Positions 31,333 to 39,105 of a DNA stretch of 39,105 nucleotides are shown here, piece by piece (position 1 is the first letter of the stretch; each line of letters starts with the position of its first letter). Source of the DNA: Candidatus Magasanikiibacteriota bacterium (GTDB taxonomy: Bacteria; Patescibacteriota; Patescibacteriia; Magasanikbacterales; GWA2-37-8); the NCBI GenBank assembly GCA_017991415.1, contig JAGOQR010000001.1, positions 173,385-212,489 on the forward strand. Direction: 5' to 3'. The position numbers and the translations under genes are program-made. The notes beneath the pieces were generated by a model, which saw nothing but the letters and a program-made list of their open reading frames with translations, had not been told where the DNA came from and did no database searches.

Positions 31333-31417
31333 CGGAGAGGGAGGGATTTGAACCCTCGATACCTTTCGGTATACCGCCTTTCCAAGGCGGCGCACTAGGC
31401 CACTATGCGACCTCTCC
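31333..31417 (-). tRNA. tRNA-Ser(GGA)
   Basis: Class II cloverleaf with acceptor GGAGAGG / CCTCTCC, anticodon stem CCGCC / GGCGG with loop TTGGAAA (GGA), a variable arm (TATACCGAAAGGTAT) and T-arm GAGGGTTCAAATCCCTC. Discriminator G; no CCA encoded. Its first 15 bases are also the last codons and stop of lgt. Confidence 0.94.
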
Positions 31418-32200
31418 ATTAGTTTTTTGTCGCTTCATCTTAGCTAAAATTAAATATAAAGTCAATCCAACAAGAATTGCTATCATCCCCCATTGAGCTG
31501 GTGTTAAGCTTGCATACCGAGTATCAGCTCCAGAAAAATTATCAGAGATCCTTAAAAAGTCTAGAAAAAATCTGGCTACCGCATATAAACCAATGGATAA
31601 AATTGCAACCAGGCCCCAGCTCATTTTAATTAATTTTTTAAATAGCAAATAAAAAATAATAAATAATATAAATCCCAAAATTGACTCCATTAAACCAAGG
31701 TCAAATCGAGTACCGCCTGGATAATTAACTCCTAATATAAAATCTGTGAGAGCGCCCGGATGATCATGAATCAAAAAACAGCCGATACGACCTATACCCC
31801 AACCTAACCAAAGACTCAAAATACCAATATCAAAATATGGCAAAAGTTCTTTGAGTACAAAGCGTCTTTTTTTAGCAAAAAGCCAAACACTGAGAGCTGC
31901 TCCAACAAACCCACCCAAAGATGATGCGCCACCATGCCACACCTTAAATACTTCGGTTGGATTTTCTACAAAATATACTGGATTATAAAAAACAACATGG
32001 AAAATTCTGGCCATTAATAGCCCTCCAATTAAAGCCCAAATAGATATATCAAGAATTAATTCTCCTGAAAGGAGATATTTCTTGCACAAGAAATATGCAA
32101 ATACGATAGCTGCCAGTATACCAAGTGCTACAAAAAGCCCCCAAACTTGTATCGTAATGGGGCCTAGTTCGAGTGTATGCAATTGAAAAAACGGAATCAC
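31403..32200 (-). CDS. lgt: prolipoprotein diacylglyceryl transferase
   Basis: A 265-residue polytopic membrane enzyme that moves diacylglyceryl from phosphatidylglycerol to the lipobox cysteine of prolipoproteins. Conserved parts visible are the N-terminal WGLFVALGILAAI, the catalytic-region HGGASSLGGFVGA near residues 89-101 and the signature GWGIGRIGCFLIHDHPG near 134-150. The start codon is GTG. The last codons and stop lie inside tRNA-Ser, which forces the C-terminal residues GEVA. A likely substrate, the Asp-box lipoprotein, is in this window. Confidence 0.95.
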   Translation of the reverse strand: MIPFFQLHTLELGPITIQVWGLFVALGILAAIVFAYFLCKKYLLSGELILDISIWALIGGLLMARIFHVVFYNPVYFVENPTEVFKVWHGGASSLGGFVGAALSVWLFAKKRRFVLKELLPYFDIGILSLWLGWGIGRIGCFLIHDHPGALTDFILGVNYPGGTRFDLGLMESILGFILFIIFYLLFKKLIKMSWGLVAILSIGLYAVARFFLDFLRISDNFSGADTRYASLTPAQWGMIAILVGLTLYLILAKMKRQKTNGEVA

Positions 32201-32206
32201 AAAAAA

Positions 32207-33559
32207 CTATTTATTTAGATATTGAAGCACATCTTTAGGATCATCAATAACTTTCAAAAAATCCTCGTCCATTTGAGTAATTGTTTTAAATTCATAATGC
32301 AGATTATGAATAATGTCGAGTAGCGGCTGCCAAAATTCTTTGCCATACAAAAGAGTTGGCATTTGCGCGATCTTTCCTGTTTCCTGAAGTGTAAGCATCT
32401 CAAATAATTGATGCAGCGTACCAAAACCACCTGGAAAATAAACAAAAGCTTTGGATGGAGTTGTAATAATAAGTTTGCGAACAAATGGAAAATAGAAACC
32501 GATTGATTTGGTAATGTAGTTGTTAATTCGCTCTCCTGTTTCTACACGCATATTTATACCAACACTTACCCCGCCTTTTTCAAAGGCACCCTTATTGGCA
32601 GCCTCCATAATACCCGGACCACCACCAGTTACAGTCACATACTGATTTTGCGCCAAAGTCTTTCCCATTTCATACGCAGCATTATAGTAGGCCGTGCCCG
32701 GCAATAAACTTTTTGTCCCTAGTACTGTAACGGCATTAGAAATTTTTGTTAAAAACTCAAATCCATCGACCAGCTCGGCCATGATGCGAAAAATACTCCA
32801 GTCCTTACCTCCCTGACAATACAAATTATTTGGGTCAACATCACAGACTGGAACATCGGTAATATCCTTAATAAAATCAAAGGCCTCTTTGGCAGTATCT
32901 ACCATATGCCACCTATCCACCTCGGCCTCATCTACAGAATGTACCTCACGAGATGATTTTGCTTTTAAGAACGCAACTATTGGACCCCAAAATTCTTTCC
33001 CTACCAAAATTACTGGCACTTTCTGCATATTCCCCATTTCTATATTATCTACAACTTCAAAAAATTCATCGAGCGTACCAAAACCTCCAGGGAAAAAAAC
33101 AAAGGCATTGGCTGGACCCGTAAGCATTACTTTGCGACTAAAAAAATAATAAAAAGCAGTATATTTTTTTACATACGGATTAATACGCTGCTCAAAAGGA
33201 AGTTGAATATTTAAACCAACAGAATCTCCACCCGCTTCATACGCACCCCTATTGGCAGCTTCCATAATACCTGGACCGCCGCCGGTAATAGTAGTAAAGC
33301 CATTTTTTCCAAGAAGTTTACCCAACTCCTGGGCTATCTTATAGTATTTATTATTTACAGGCAGCCGAGCAGAGCCCATAACCGTAACTTCTCTTTTTAA
33401 CTCACTCAAAAACTGAAAACCTTCTACAAATTCAGTAATGATTCTAAAAATTCTCCAACTATCACGATAGTTAACTACCTCACCAGCAAAAACAGGAGCA
33501 GATTCTTTTTCTAAGGCAGGTTTTTCGGGTATAGAAAAATTATCAGAAGAGTTAGTCAT
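32207..33559 (-). CDS. tandem LOG-family protein (two lysine decarboxylase-like domains)
   Basis: 450 residues forming two copies of a LOG (cytokinin riboside 5'-monophosphate phosphoribohydrolase-like) domain. Copy 1 has SWRIFRIITEFVEGFQFL at 34-51, GGGPGIMEA at 93-101 and PGGFGTLDE at 157-165. Copy 2 has WSIFRIMAELVDGFEFL at 254-270, GGGPGIMEA at 312-320 and PGGFGTLHQ at 376-384, so the family's catalytic glutamate (E165) is glutamine (Q384) in copy 2. The family cleaves the N-glycosidic bond of nucleotide monophosphates. Usual length is about 190-240, so this is a fused duplication. It starts 30 nt after gatA and leads into lgt. Confidence 0.9.
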   Translation of the reverse strand: MTNSSDNFSIPEKPALEKESAPVFAGEVVNYRDSWRIFRIITEFVEGFQFLSELKREVTVMGSARLPVNNKYYKIAQELGKLLGKNGFTTITGGGPGIMEAANRGAYEAGGDSVGLNIQLPFEQRINPYVKKYTAFYYFFSRKVMLTGPANAFVFFPGGFGTLDEFFEVVDNIEMGNMQKVPVILVGKEFWGPIVAFLKAKSSREVHSVDEAEVDRWHMVDTAKEAFDFIKDITDVPVCDVDPNNLYCQGGKDWSIFRIMAELVDGFEFLTKISNAVTVLGTKSLLPGTAYYNAAYEMGKTLAQNQYVTVTGGGPGIMEAANKGAFEKGGVSVGINMRVETGERINNYITKSIGFYFPFVRKLIITTPSKAFVYFPGGFGTLHQLFEMLTLQETGKIAQMPTLLYGKEFWQPLLDIIHNLHYEFKTITQMDEDFLKVIDDPKDVLQYLNK

Positions 33560-33589
33560 ATGCGTACTTGTTATAAATAATAACGAATT

Positions 33590-35014
33590 TTATTTTTCGA
33601 TCTTATCCCCCACTTTAAAGACAAGTTCTTCAGAAGCTCGAGAGGTTATAATCTGAACGCCTACTGGCAAACCAGCGCTTGTTTTTCCAGACGGAATAGA
33701 GAGAGCTGGCACACCAGCGATAGAAGCTGGAGCAACCATAACGTCTGCCATATACAAAGCGAGAGGATCATTATTTTTTTCTCCCACTCCAAAAGCTGGA
33801 AATGGTGAAGTTGGCGTAATAAGCACATCTACTTTTTTAAAAGCATCTTCAAAATCTTTTTTTATAAGCGTTCGCACTGTCTGCGCTTTTTTATAATACG
33901 CATCATAATAACCCGCAGAGAGCGCGTAGGTACCAATTAAAATTCGGCGTTTTACTTCTTCTGGAAAACCATCGGCCCTGGAACTTGCATACAAATCATA
34001 TAAATTGCCTCCAGTTGCTCGTACACCATATCTAATACCATCTAATCTTCCTAAATTAGAACTATCTTCGCTTGGAACCAAAATATAATAAACAGCTACA
34101 GCATACTTGGTATGCGGCAAACTTACCTGTTCAATGACACAGCCCAAATCTTTTAATTTTTCTATTTGATTTTCGGTAATTTTTTTAACCTCAGGATCTA
34201 ATCCTTCTAATTCAAAGTATTCTTTAGGAACACCAACTCGCAAACCGTTTAAATCTTTTTCAATACTGCCTAGATAATTAGGAACTGCATCGTACAGAGT
34301 TGTTGCATCCAACGGATCCTGACCTGCAATTTGCTGCATAACCAAAGCACTATCGTATACAGTTTTGGTAATAGGCCCTACAACATCGAGCGAAGAAGCC
34401 ATAGGCATAATTCCGAAACGAGAATTGCGACCATAACTAGGACGAAAACCTGCTACACCACACAAGCTAGCTGGTTGACGAATAGAGCCACCCGTATCTT
34501 CGGCAATAGAAAAAATGGACATATTATCAGCCACCGCTGCCGCCGAACCGCCAGATGAGCCTCCCGCAACTTTTGATAGATTGTGAGGATTTTTTACAGA
34601 CCCATACATGCTATTTTCGTTACTCGCACCATGACCAAAGGCATCACAATTATTTTTACCTAGCAAAACAGCACCTTGTTTTCGTATTTTAGAAATAACC
34701 GTAGCATCAAACGGGGGCACATAATTATCCAAAATTTTCGCCGCACCCGTAGAATGCACACCAGCAGTGCAAATTGCATCTTTGACAGAAAAAGGAATAC
34801 CAGTAAGTGGCGCTTCTTGACCTGTCTTAAACAGAGCATCCGCGATACGCGCTTCTTCCAAAGCACTTTCTTCACAAACCGTAATAAACGCATTAATTTC
34901 TTTATTTTTTTCTTTAATTCTCGCTAAACAAGCCTGGGTTAATTCCAAACTTGTAAATTTTTTACTTCGCAAACCTTCTTGCGCTTCTTTGATTGTAAGA
35001 TCATTTAAACCCAT
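33590..35014 (-). CDS. gatA: Asp-tRNA(Asn)/Glu-tRNA(Gln) amidotransferase subunit A
   Basis: A 474-residue amidase-signature protein. It releases ammonia from glutamine for GatB, which corrects mischarged Glu-tRNA-Gln or Asp-tRNA-Asn. The Ser-cisSer-Lys triad is visible: K78 in PFSVKDAI, S153 in GGSSGGSAAAVA (residues 151-162) and S177 in DTGGSIRQPAS. Length is normal. gatC lies 10 nt upstream; gatB is not in the window. It implies that glutaminyl- and/or asparaginyl-tRNA is made indirectly. Confidence 0.97.
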   Translation of the reverse strand: MGLNDLTIKEAQEGLRSKKFTSLELTQACLARIKEKNKEINAFITVCEESALEEARIADALFKTGQEAPLTGIPFSVKDAICTAGVHSTGAAKILDNYVPPFDATVISKIRKQGAVLLGKNNCDAFGHGASNENSMYGSVKNPHNLSKVAGGSSGGSAAAVADNMSIFSIAEDTGGSIRQPASLCGVAGFRPSYGRNSRFGIMPMASSLDVVGPITKTVYDSALVMQQIAGQDPLDATTLYDAVPNYLGSIEKDLNGLRVGVPKEYFELEGLDPEVKKITENQIEKLKDLGCVIEQVSLPHTKYAVAVYYILVPSEDSSNLGRLDGIRYGVRATGGNLYDLYASSRADGFPEEVKRRILIGTYALSAGYYDAYYKKAQTVRTLIKKDFEDAFKKVDVLITPTSPFPAFGVGEKNNDPLALYMADVMVAPASIAGVPALSIPSGKTSAGLPVGVQIITSRASEELVFKVGDKIEK

Positions 35015-35024
35015 ACCAAATATA

Positions 35025-35327
35025 TTATGAATTTTCTACATCAGCAAATACGGCTGGTACTACCAACTCATTATTCTCAACCTGTGGCATTTGGTCTAAC
35101 AACTCTTTTACGAATACTGATTCTTTTACTAAATCTTCACGAACTATATTTTCTAAGCCAGTTACCTGAAGTGTCGGAGGGACACCCTTTGTATCAACTT
35201 CATTCAAGATTTTCATATACTCCAAGACTGCCGAGATAGTTTCGGCATAACGAGATTCTTCTTCTGGCTTTAATTTGATTCTAGCCAGCTGAGCAATTTT
35301 TCTAACTTCCTCTATAGATAAAGACAT
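35025..35327 (-). CDS. gatC: Asp/Glu amidotransferase subunit C
   Basis: A 100-residue GatC, a belt that wraps and stabilises GatA-GatB. Typical segments are SIEEVRKIAQLARIKLKPEE at residues 3-22, ISAVLEYMKILNEVDTKGVPPT in the middle, and REDLVKESVF with LDQMPQVENNELVVPAV at the end. It is directly followed by gatA. Confidence 0.95.
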   Translation of the reverse strand: MSLSIEEVRKIAQLARIKLKPEEESRYAETISAVLEYMKILNEVDTKGVPPTLQVTGLENIVREDLVKESVFVKELLDQMPQVENNELVVPAVFADVENS

Positions 35328-35373
35328 AATGCAATAATTTTACTAAAAATAAACAGATTTGGCAAATCTCTAA

Positions 35374-35411
35374 AAATCAAAAACAGCTTTACTTAGAGCT
35401 GTTTTTGATTT
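35374..35411. terminator. terminator between the gatCA operon and the downstream small gene
   Basis: A 15-bp stem (AAATCAAAAACAGCT and its complement) with an 8-nt loop, 18 nt beyond the stop of the cupredoxin-like gene on the minus strand. The T-tract is interrupted, so strength is uncertain. Confidence 0.65.
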
Positions 35412-35428
35412 AGGTATCTTGGTAATAA

Positions 35429-35959
35429 TTACGGCTGAACTAGAATAGAAGCCGCACCTCCACCGTCACATGTTATATAATGAGTACCTGCTTTTGACGG
35501 CGCTGTAGCAATAGCAAAATTATATGCACCGATGGTAAAGCTTTGCCCACCAACGATAGCAATTTTACGGGATTTATTATCACGATTATCGAGCATGAAT
35601 TTCTTGCCTTTCTTGAGAGTAAGAGAACCAGGCAATCCGTGGCAATCTACGAATTGGAAATAATAACCGACATTTTTATAAATACGAATTGCGTCTAGGT
35701 ATCGCTGAGTGGCAGAAAGAGGTGCTGGCGGTGTTTTAACTGGCACAGTGGTTTTTTTGGTAGTTGTAGCTGTAGATGTTGCAGTGTCTGTTCCTGATAC
35801 TACTTCTTCAAGAACAGGGTCAGCAAGATCTGCTTCACTGTCTTTGTTTTCAGAATCTCCTCTACCGAGGACTACTACCAAAAGTAATACCAACAAAACA
35901 ACTCCCAAAGCGCCGTGAAGATATTTTCTTGGCATGTTTTTTATTTTTTCAGATAACAT
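35429..35959 (-). CDS. membrane-anchored, possibly cupredoxin-like protein
   Basis: 176 residues from the ATG at 35959; the ATG at 35935 (residue 9) is an alternative start. A membrane anchor (LHGALGVVLLVLLLVVVLG, residues 14-32) is followed by a Thr/Pro-rich linker (residues 55-85) and a small extracytoplasmic domain. That domain (FQFVDCHGLPGSLTLKKGKKFMLDNRD, then SKAGTHYITCDGGGAASILVQP) has the strand rhythm of cupredoxins and a C...C pair that could be a disulfide. The usual copper ligands (two His, Cys, Met) are not clearly present, so no metal function is claimed. Confidence 0.6.
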   Translation of the reverse strand: MLSEKIKNMPRKYLHGALGVVLLVLLLVVVLGRGDSENKDSEADLADPVLEEVVSGTDTATSTATTTKKTTVPVKTPPAPLSATQRYLDAIRIYKNVGYYFQFVDCHGLPGSLTLKKGKKFMLDNRDNKSRKIAIVGGQSFTIGAYNFAIATAPSKAGTHYITCDGGGAASILVQP

Positions 35960-35994
35960 ATATAAATTATTTTTATTTAAAAATAGTATATTTT

Positions 35995-36300
35995 TTATTT
36001 TCCAGTTCTATGCTCACTAAAAGCAGATGAACTTTGAGCTCCTCGTTTTATTTGCCCATACTTCTCTCTTCCAACCTCTGCTATCGTCTCACTTCTAAAC
36101 AATGCTGCCAGGACCGCTTCTTTATAGGCATTAATTGCGTCTTCTGTGGCTTCTGCTTTGAGCATCTTCTCAACGACCTCTCGAATTAGCACGTCTTTAC
36201 TTTGAGGATCTTTCATATCTACCTCTTCTGCAACCGATCGAAGCATGATTTCTTCAAACATGTCGTCGAGTAAACCCTCGCTTAATTCTGGTGTAGACAT
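35995..36300 (-). CDS. hypothetical protein, 101 residues
   Basis: No family recognised. The protein is soluble, acidic and helical (LDDMFEEIMLRSVAEEVDM, LIREVVEKMLKAEATEDAINAYKEAVLAALF), with a polar serine-rich tail. No metal or nucleotide motif is seen. It sits 35 nt upstream of the anchored protein gene on the same strand. Confidence 0.6.
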   Translation of the reverse strand: MSTPELSEGLLDDMFEEIMLRSVAEEVDMKDPQSKDVLIREVVEKMLKAEATEDAINAYKEAVLAALFRSETIAEVGREKYGQIKRGAQSSSAFSEHRTGK

Positions 36301-36383
36301 ACTCTAGTGTAGCCATTAAAAAATTACTAGCTAAATCATAGCACAAACACAAAAAACTCGCAATTTTATTTGAGCTAAGACTA

Positions 36384-36412
36384 TTGACAAAAAGGCTAAA
36401 ATATGCTATACT
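36384..36412 (+). promoter_or_regulatory. strong sigma70-type promoter of the small GC-rich cassette
   Basis: TTGACA (36384-36389) and TATACT (36407-36412) with exactly 17-nt spacing on the plus strand. It reads into a leader with a hairpin (TCGCTGA / TCAGCGA, 36435-36452) followed by five Ts, a possible attenuator. Confidence 0.85.
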
Positions 36413-36434
36413 TAGCCTAAGTTTTTCATGAATT

Positions 36435-36457
36435 TCGCTGATATTTCAGCGATTTTT
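36435..36457 (+). terminator. possible attenuator in the leader of the 38-residue gene
   Basis: TCGCTGA-TATT-TCAGCGA followed by TTTTT on the plus strand, about 20 nt downstream of the transcription start and 30 nt before the small gene's start codon. Confidence 0.6.
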
Positions 36458-36486
36458 ACAGAGTCAACCAGAGGGAGAAACCACTC

Positions 36487-36603
36487 GTGGAACTTCTCGC
36501 AATACTCTTTGTCGGCGGCCCGATTTTCTACTTCTTCTTCGGATACATCGAAGGAATCCAGAGGGAGATTTGCAAAGAACGCCGCAAGTCCAAAGAGGGC
36601 TAA
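36487..36603 (+). CDS. 38-residue membrane peptide, GTG start
   Basis: A GTG at 36487 follows GAGGGAG at 36471-36477 with 9-nt spacing, one of the clearest ribosome sites in the window. The product (start MELLAILFVGGPIFYFFFGY, then IEGIQREICKERRKSKEG) has one membrane helix over residues 2-20 and a basic tail. It is much more GC-rich than its neighbours. Its own promoter, leader hairpin and terminator (36684-36712) support it. It shares this layout with the 60-residue cassette at 23033. No family recognised. Confidence 0.6.
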   Translation: MELLAILFVGGPIFYFFFGYIEGIQREICKERRKSKEG

Positions 36604-36683
36604 GAATAGCCCCTGCCCTTTCCTCAACAACAAGAGTCCAACCCTGAACCCTGCAACCCACCAAGGAGACCGACCACCGCGTT

Positions 36684-36712
36684 GAGCCCGGATAAAGGCT
36701 CTTCTTTTTTTT
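36684..36712 (+). terminator. terminator of the 38-residue peptide cassette
   Basis: GAGCC, an 8-nt loop and GGCTC are followed by TTCTTTTTTTT on the plus strand. The 80 nt between gene and terminator are CA-rich (AACCCTGAACCCTGCAACCC) and hold no other clear gene. Confidence 0.75.
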
Positions 36713-36716
36713 AAAT

Positions 36717-37160
36717 TTAAAATCTAAAGGTAGAACTGCCGTTAAGTTGAACAGATTTACCTGTAAAACTACCATCCTGGTTAGCGCTACCATTTACCAT
36801 AATAGTTTCTCCAATTTTAATATCATCAATCGAGCCATTAACTGATTTCATAACCTGGGTAGTTGAGGCAGAAAAAAAGACAATTCTTGACCCACCATCG
36901 CGAAGCTTGATCGTAATGCTTTTATCATCCTTAGACACCACTTCTCCACTGACAAATGCTGCCCCTTCGGCACCAGCGCCAACCCTTCTCATACCACCCG
37001 ACAAATTTCCACCAACTCCGTTTTGAAAATTGCCCATACCGTTTCGATTGGCTGCAAAATTAGACTGCCTTGTCTTACTGCCATACTTCATGCCACCATA
37101 AAAAAAACTGCCGCCGACTAAAACTAACAAAACTACAAAAATTGGTATTATTTTTTTCAT
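36717..37160 (-). CDS. membrane-anchored DUF5666-like protein
   Basis: A 147-residue protein with an N-terminal anchor (IIPIFVVLLVLVGGSFFYGGM, residues 4-24), a Gly/Asn-rich linker (NRNGMGNFQNGVGGNLSGGM) and a beta-rich domain from about residue 68 (FVSGEVVSKDDKSITIKLRDGGSRIVFFSASTTQV, then IGETIMVNGSANQDGSFTGKSVQL). This OB-like repeat pattern is that of DUF5666. It starts 47 nt after the MacB-like permease stop on the same strand, so it probably belongs with the exporter. Confidence 0.75.
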   Translation of the reverse strand: MKKIIPIFVVLLVLVGGSFFYGGMKYGSKTRQSNFAANRNGMGNFQNGVGGNLSGGMRRVGAGAEGAAFVSGEVVSKDDKSITIKLRDGGSRIVFFSASTTQVMKSVNGSIDDIKIGETIMVNGSANQDGSFTGKSVQLNGSSTFRF

Positions 37161-37206
37161 ATTATATTTATTAAATTAAAAATTAAATTTAGAAAATATT
37201 ATAGAC

Positions 37207-38430
37207 TTACTCATATCGTAATGCTTCTATCGGATTGAGCCTGGACGCTCTGCGTGCGGGATAATATCCGAACACAATGCCAATAATTGCCGATACACCG
37301 AAAGCTAGTAAAACTGAAAAGAGAGATACCTGTGTCTGCAAAATACCAAGATAAGAGATGCCAAAAGAAATAGACCAGCCTAAGATAACACCTGTTAAAC
37401 CGCCAATAAATGTCAACACTACGGCTTCTACCAAGAATTGTAAATTTATTTCCATACGCTTGGCTCCAATAGCTTTGCGCAGACCAATTTCTTTTGTTCT
37501 TTCTGTAACGGTCGTAAGCATCATATTCATGATACCAATACCACCGACCACGAGCGATATACCCGCTACGGCTGCAAGCAGAATCGTAAATGTCTGCGTA
37601 ACACTAGAAGCTGCGGCCACAATATCAGCCTGGTTGAGCGTACTAAAATCTGCAAGCTGCGGATCAGAAATATGATGGCGAGATAATAACAAGTCTGTAA
37701 TCTCTTGCTGCATTGCCGTCATAGATTCTGCATCTTGGGCCTGAACACTAATAGTAGTTACATAGCTATCACCAGCCAAAAATCGCTGAGCAGTAGTTAG
37801 TGGAATAAAAATCATATCATCTTGACTACCAAAACCAGTTCCTCCCTTGGCTTTCGTAACACCAATAACTTTAAATTCAATGCTTTTTATACGCACCGTC
37901 TGACCTACAGCTTCCACACCTTCACCAAAAAGATCGTCTCGAACTGTTGGGCCCAACACCACTACCTTGGATAGACTTTTTAAATTTTGTTCAGAAATAA
38001 AAGACCCGCTTTCTATTTCTATATTTTTTACTATTGGATATGTCTGAGAAACTCCCACAACCGAAGTGTTAGTATTTTTTCCTTTACTGGTAACCTGGTA
38101 CCGACCAGAAATTTCTGGAGCCACATATTTTACCAAAGAAACACTACTTGCAATCGCATCTGCATCCTCTTGGGTTAATGTTCGTGCTGAGCCACGCCCC
38201 GCGCTTACTTGAACACCCGCACCCCTTTGGGCGCCTGGCATTACCATAATCAAATTAGATCCAATAGATTGAATACTACTTTCAATAGAATTTTGAGCAC
38301 CCTGCCCGATTGAAATCATGGCAATCACAGAACTAATCCCAATAACAATGCCTAAAATAGTCAAAAAAGACCTGGCTTTATTAGCCGAAAGCGCCATATG
38401 TGTTTCTTCCAAAATATCGGCTATATGCAT
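37207..38430 (-). CDS. MacB/FtsX-type ABC transporter permease
   Basis: A 407-residue permease. The N-terminal helix (ANKARSFLTILGIVIGISSVIAM) is followed by a large periplasmic MacB_PCD domain (residues about 45-270), then three C-terminal helices with the FtsX signature (GIGIMNMMLTTVTERTKEIGLRKAIGAKRMEI). Such proteins act as mechanotransmission exporters and work with an ATPase of the LolD/MacB type. The ATPase gene lies 3 nt upstream. The substrate is unknown. Confidence 0.93.
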   Translation of the reverse strand: MHIADILEETHMALSANKARSFLTILGIVIGISSVIAMISIGQGAQNSIESSIQSIGSNLIMVMPGAQRGAGVQVSAGRGSARTLTQEDADAIASSVSLVKYVAPEISGRYQVTSKGKNTNTSVVGVSQTYPIVKNIEIESGSFISEQNLKSLSKVVVLGPTVRDDLFGEGVEAVGQTVRIKSIEFKVIGVTKAKGGTGFGSQDDMIFIPLTTAQRFLAGDSYVTTISVQAQDAESMTAMQQEITDLLLSRHHISDPQLADFSTLNQADIVAAASSVTQTFTILLAAVAGISLVVGGIGIMNMMLTTVTERTKEIGLRKAIGAKRMEINLQFLVEAVVLTFIGGLTGVILGWSISFGISYLGILQTQVSLFSVLLAFGVSAIIGIVFGYYPARRASRLNPIEALRYE

Positions 38431-38433
38431 ACG

Positions 38434-39105
38434 TTACGTATTGTGAATAAATTTTTGATTAGGGTTTTTAGCATCACTGAGTATTAAACCATCTTTTATA
38501 AAAATAATCCTCTGGGCATGCTGCGCCACATCTTGCTCATGGGTAATCAGAACAATAGTACGACCTTGTTCACGGTTAAGTTTTTGAAAAGTACCAAGTA
38601 CTATTTCTCCTGTTTTTGAATCCAAATTACCTGTAGGCTCATCTGCCAAAATAAGAGAAGGATTGTTGACTAGGGCACGAGCAATAGCCACTCTTTGAAT
38701 TTGCCCACCCGAAAGTTGATTGGACAAATGATAGAACCGAGATTCATCAAGCCCCGCTGCTTTGAGCGCTGCAGCTGCCTGACTTTTTCTTTTTTCCCTT
38801 TCAACGCCTGCGTATATGAGCGGCAGCATGGCATTGCGAATTACCGTAGCCCGAGGAAGTAAATTAAATGCCTGAAAAACAAACCCTATTTTTTCTTTAC
38901 GAATATCGGCCAGCTCGTCATCAGAAAATTTTGAGACATCTTTGCCATCCAAAAAATAAGATCCACTTGTTGGCGTATCAAGCGCTCCCAAAATATGCAT
39001 GAGAGTAGATTTACCAGATCCACTTGGACCCATAATCGCAACAAACTCGCCATCTTCAATTTTAAAACTAACATTTTTTAAGGCTTGGAACTCGCTCCCA
39101 TCACC
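38434..39105 (-). CDS. ABC transporter ATP-binding protein (MacB/LolD type), partial
   Basis: The frame continues off the right edge, so the N-terminus is missing; 223 residues are visible. Walker A is GPSGSGKST, the Q-loop is [13 protein letters not shown], the signature is [15 protein letters not shown], Walker B is [19 protein letters not shown], and the H-loop histidine is in LITHEQD. The sequence before Walker A ([20 protein letters not shown]) is typical of the family. It is the ATPase partner of the adjoining permease. Confidence 0.94.
   Translation of the reverse strand, partial: GDGSEFQALKNVSFKIEDGEFVAIMGPSGSGKSTLMHILGALDTPTSGSYFLDGKDVSKFSDDELADIRKEKIGFVFQAFNLLPRATVIRNAMLPLIYAGVEREKRKSQAAAALKAAGLDESRFYHLSNQLSGGQIQRVAIARALVNNPSLILADEPTGNLDSKTGEIVLGTFQKLNREQGRTIVLITHEQDVAQHAQRIIFIKDGLILSDAKNPNQKFIHNT

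Noticed and set aside
36412-36633. 73-codon minus-strand frame opposite the 38-residue gene
   Set aside because: Promoter, ribosome site and terminator are all on the plus strand.
36428-36685. 85-codon plus-strand frame in another phase
   Set aside because: It starts within the leader hairpin, has no ribosome site and gives a low-complexity, serine/proline-rich product.

Overview
The window looks like a stretch of chromosome from a member of the Candidate Phyla Radiation (Patescibacteria; Parcubacteria-like), probably from a metagenome. The DNA is AT-rich and densely packed, and most genes lie on the minus strand. The genes fit such an organism: an archaeal-type UMP kinase, a very short TsaB, DUF4012 and large glycosyltransferase envelope genes, a tandem LOG protein, compact ribosomal proteins, and weak or absent Shine-Dalgarno sequences at most starts. 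No phylum-specific marker was tested, so this placement is an inference.

Region by region: (1) 1-2410 is an accessory defence-like operon on the minus strand. It holds a small XRE controller with two tandem dyads just upstream, a 77-residue membrane protein, an EcoRI-family adenine methyltransferase, and a DUF262 (GmrS/ParB-like) protein cut by the window edge. (2) 2658-3639 is a tRNA/L33 cluster (tRNA-Trp, Thr, Tyr, Thr, rpmG). It also has a GIY-YIG gene flanked by the intact tRNA-Trp and by a damaged tRNA-Trp copy carrying a perfect 24-nt palindrome. (3) 3662-9232 holds TPR protein, tpiA, M16 peptidase, glyS preceded by a T-box leader, a small hypothetical and frr. (4) 9262-16344 holds an Asp-box lipoprotein, holB, mreB, DUF4012, a membrane glycosyltransferase, tsaB and a winged-helix/nucleotidyltransferase-like protein. 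(5) 16536-18824 is a single large plus-strand gene for a membrane protein with a possible PP2C-like front and a propeller-like back. (6) 18883-22515 holds rplL and rplJ with an L10 leader and attenuator, an unknown protein, pyrH, a holin-like membrane protein and an M50 protease. (7) 22681-24442 is a plus-strand block: rpmB, a 60-residue membrane protein cassette, DUF1361 and tsaE. (8) 24431-30857 is a run of small accessory genes: DoxX, DUF1295, DUF2177, two Nudix proteins, mscL, DUF1801, DUF1428, a YjdM/PhnA-type zinc protein and a histidine-phosphatase remnant. (9) 31333-39105 holds tRNA-Ser overlapping lgt, the tandem LOG protein, gatA and gatC, envelope proteins, a second GC-rich small membrane protein cassette, and a MacB-like ABC exporter whose ATPase runs off the right edge.

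The genes work together in several recognisable groups: translation (glyS, frr, gatCA, L7/L12, L10, L28, L33, five intact tRNAs, tsaB and tsaE for the t6A modification), shape and envelope (mreB, GT2, DUF4012, lgt with at least one lipoprotein), and export (MacB-like pair with a membrane-anchored DUF5666-like partner). The most unusual signals are the controller-operated methyltransferase/DUF262 operon, the T-box leader on glyS with an apparently short Stem I, two GC-rich small-membrane-protein cassettes with similar layout, and the palindrome-bearing tRNA-Trp pseudogene. No CRISPR array, rRNA, insertion sequence or integrase was seen.
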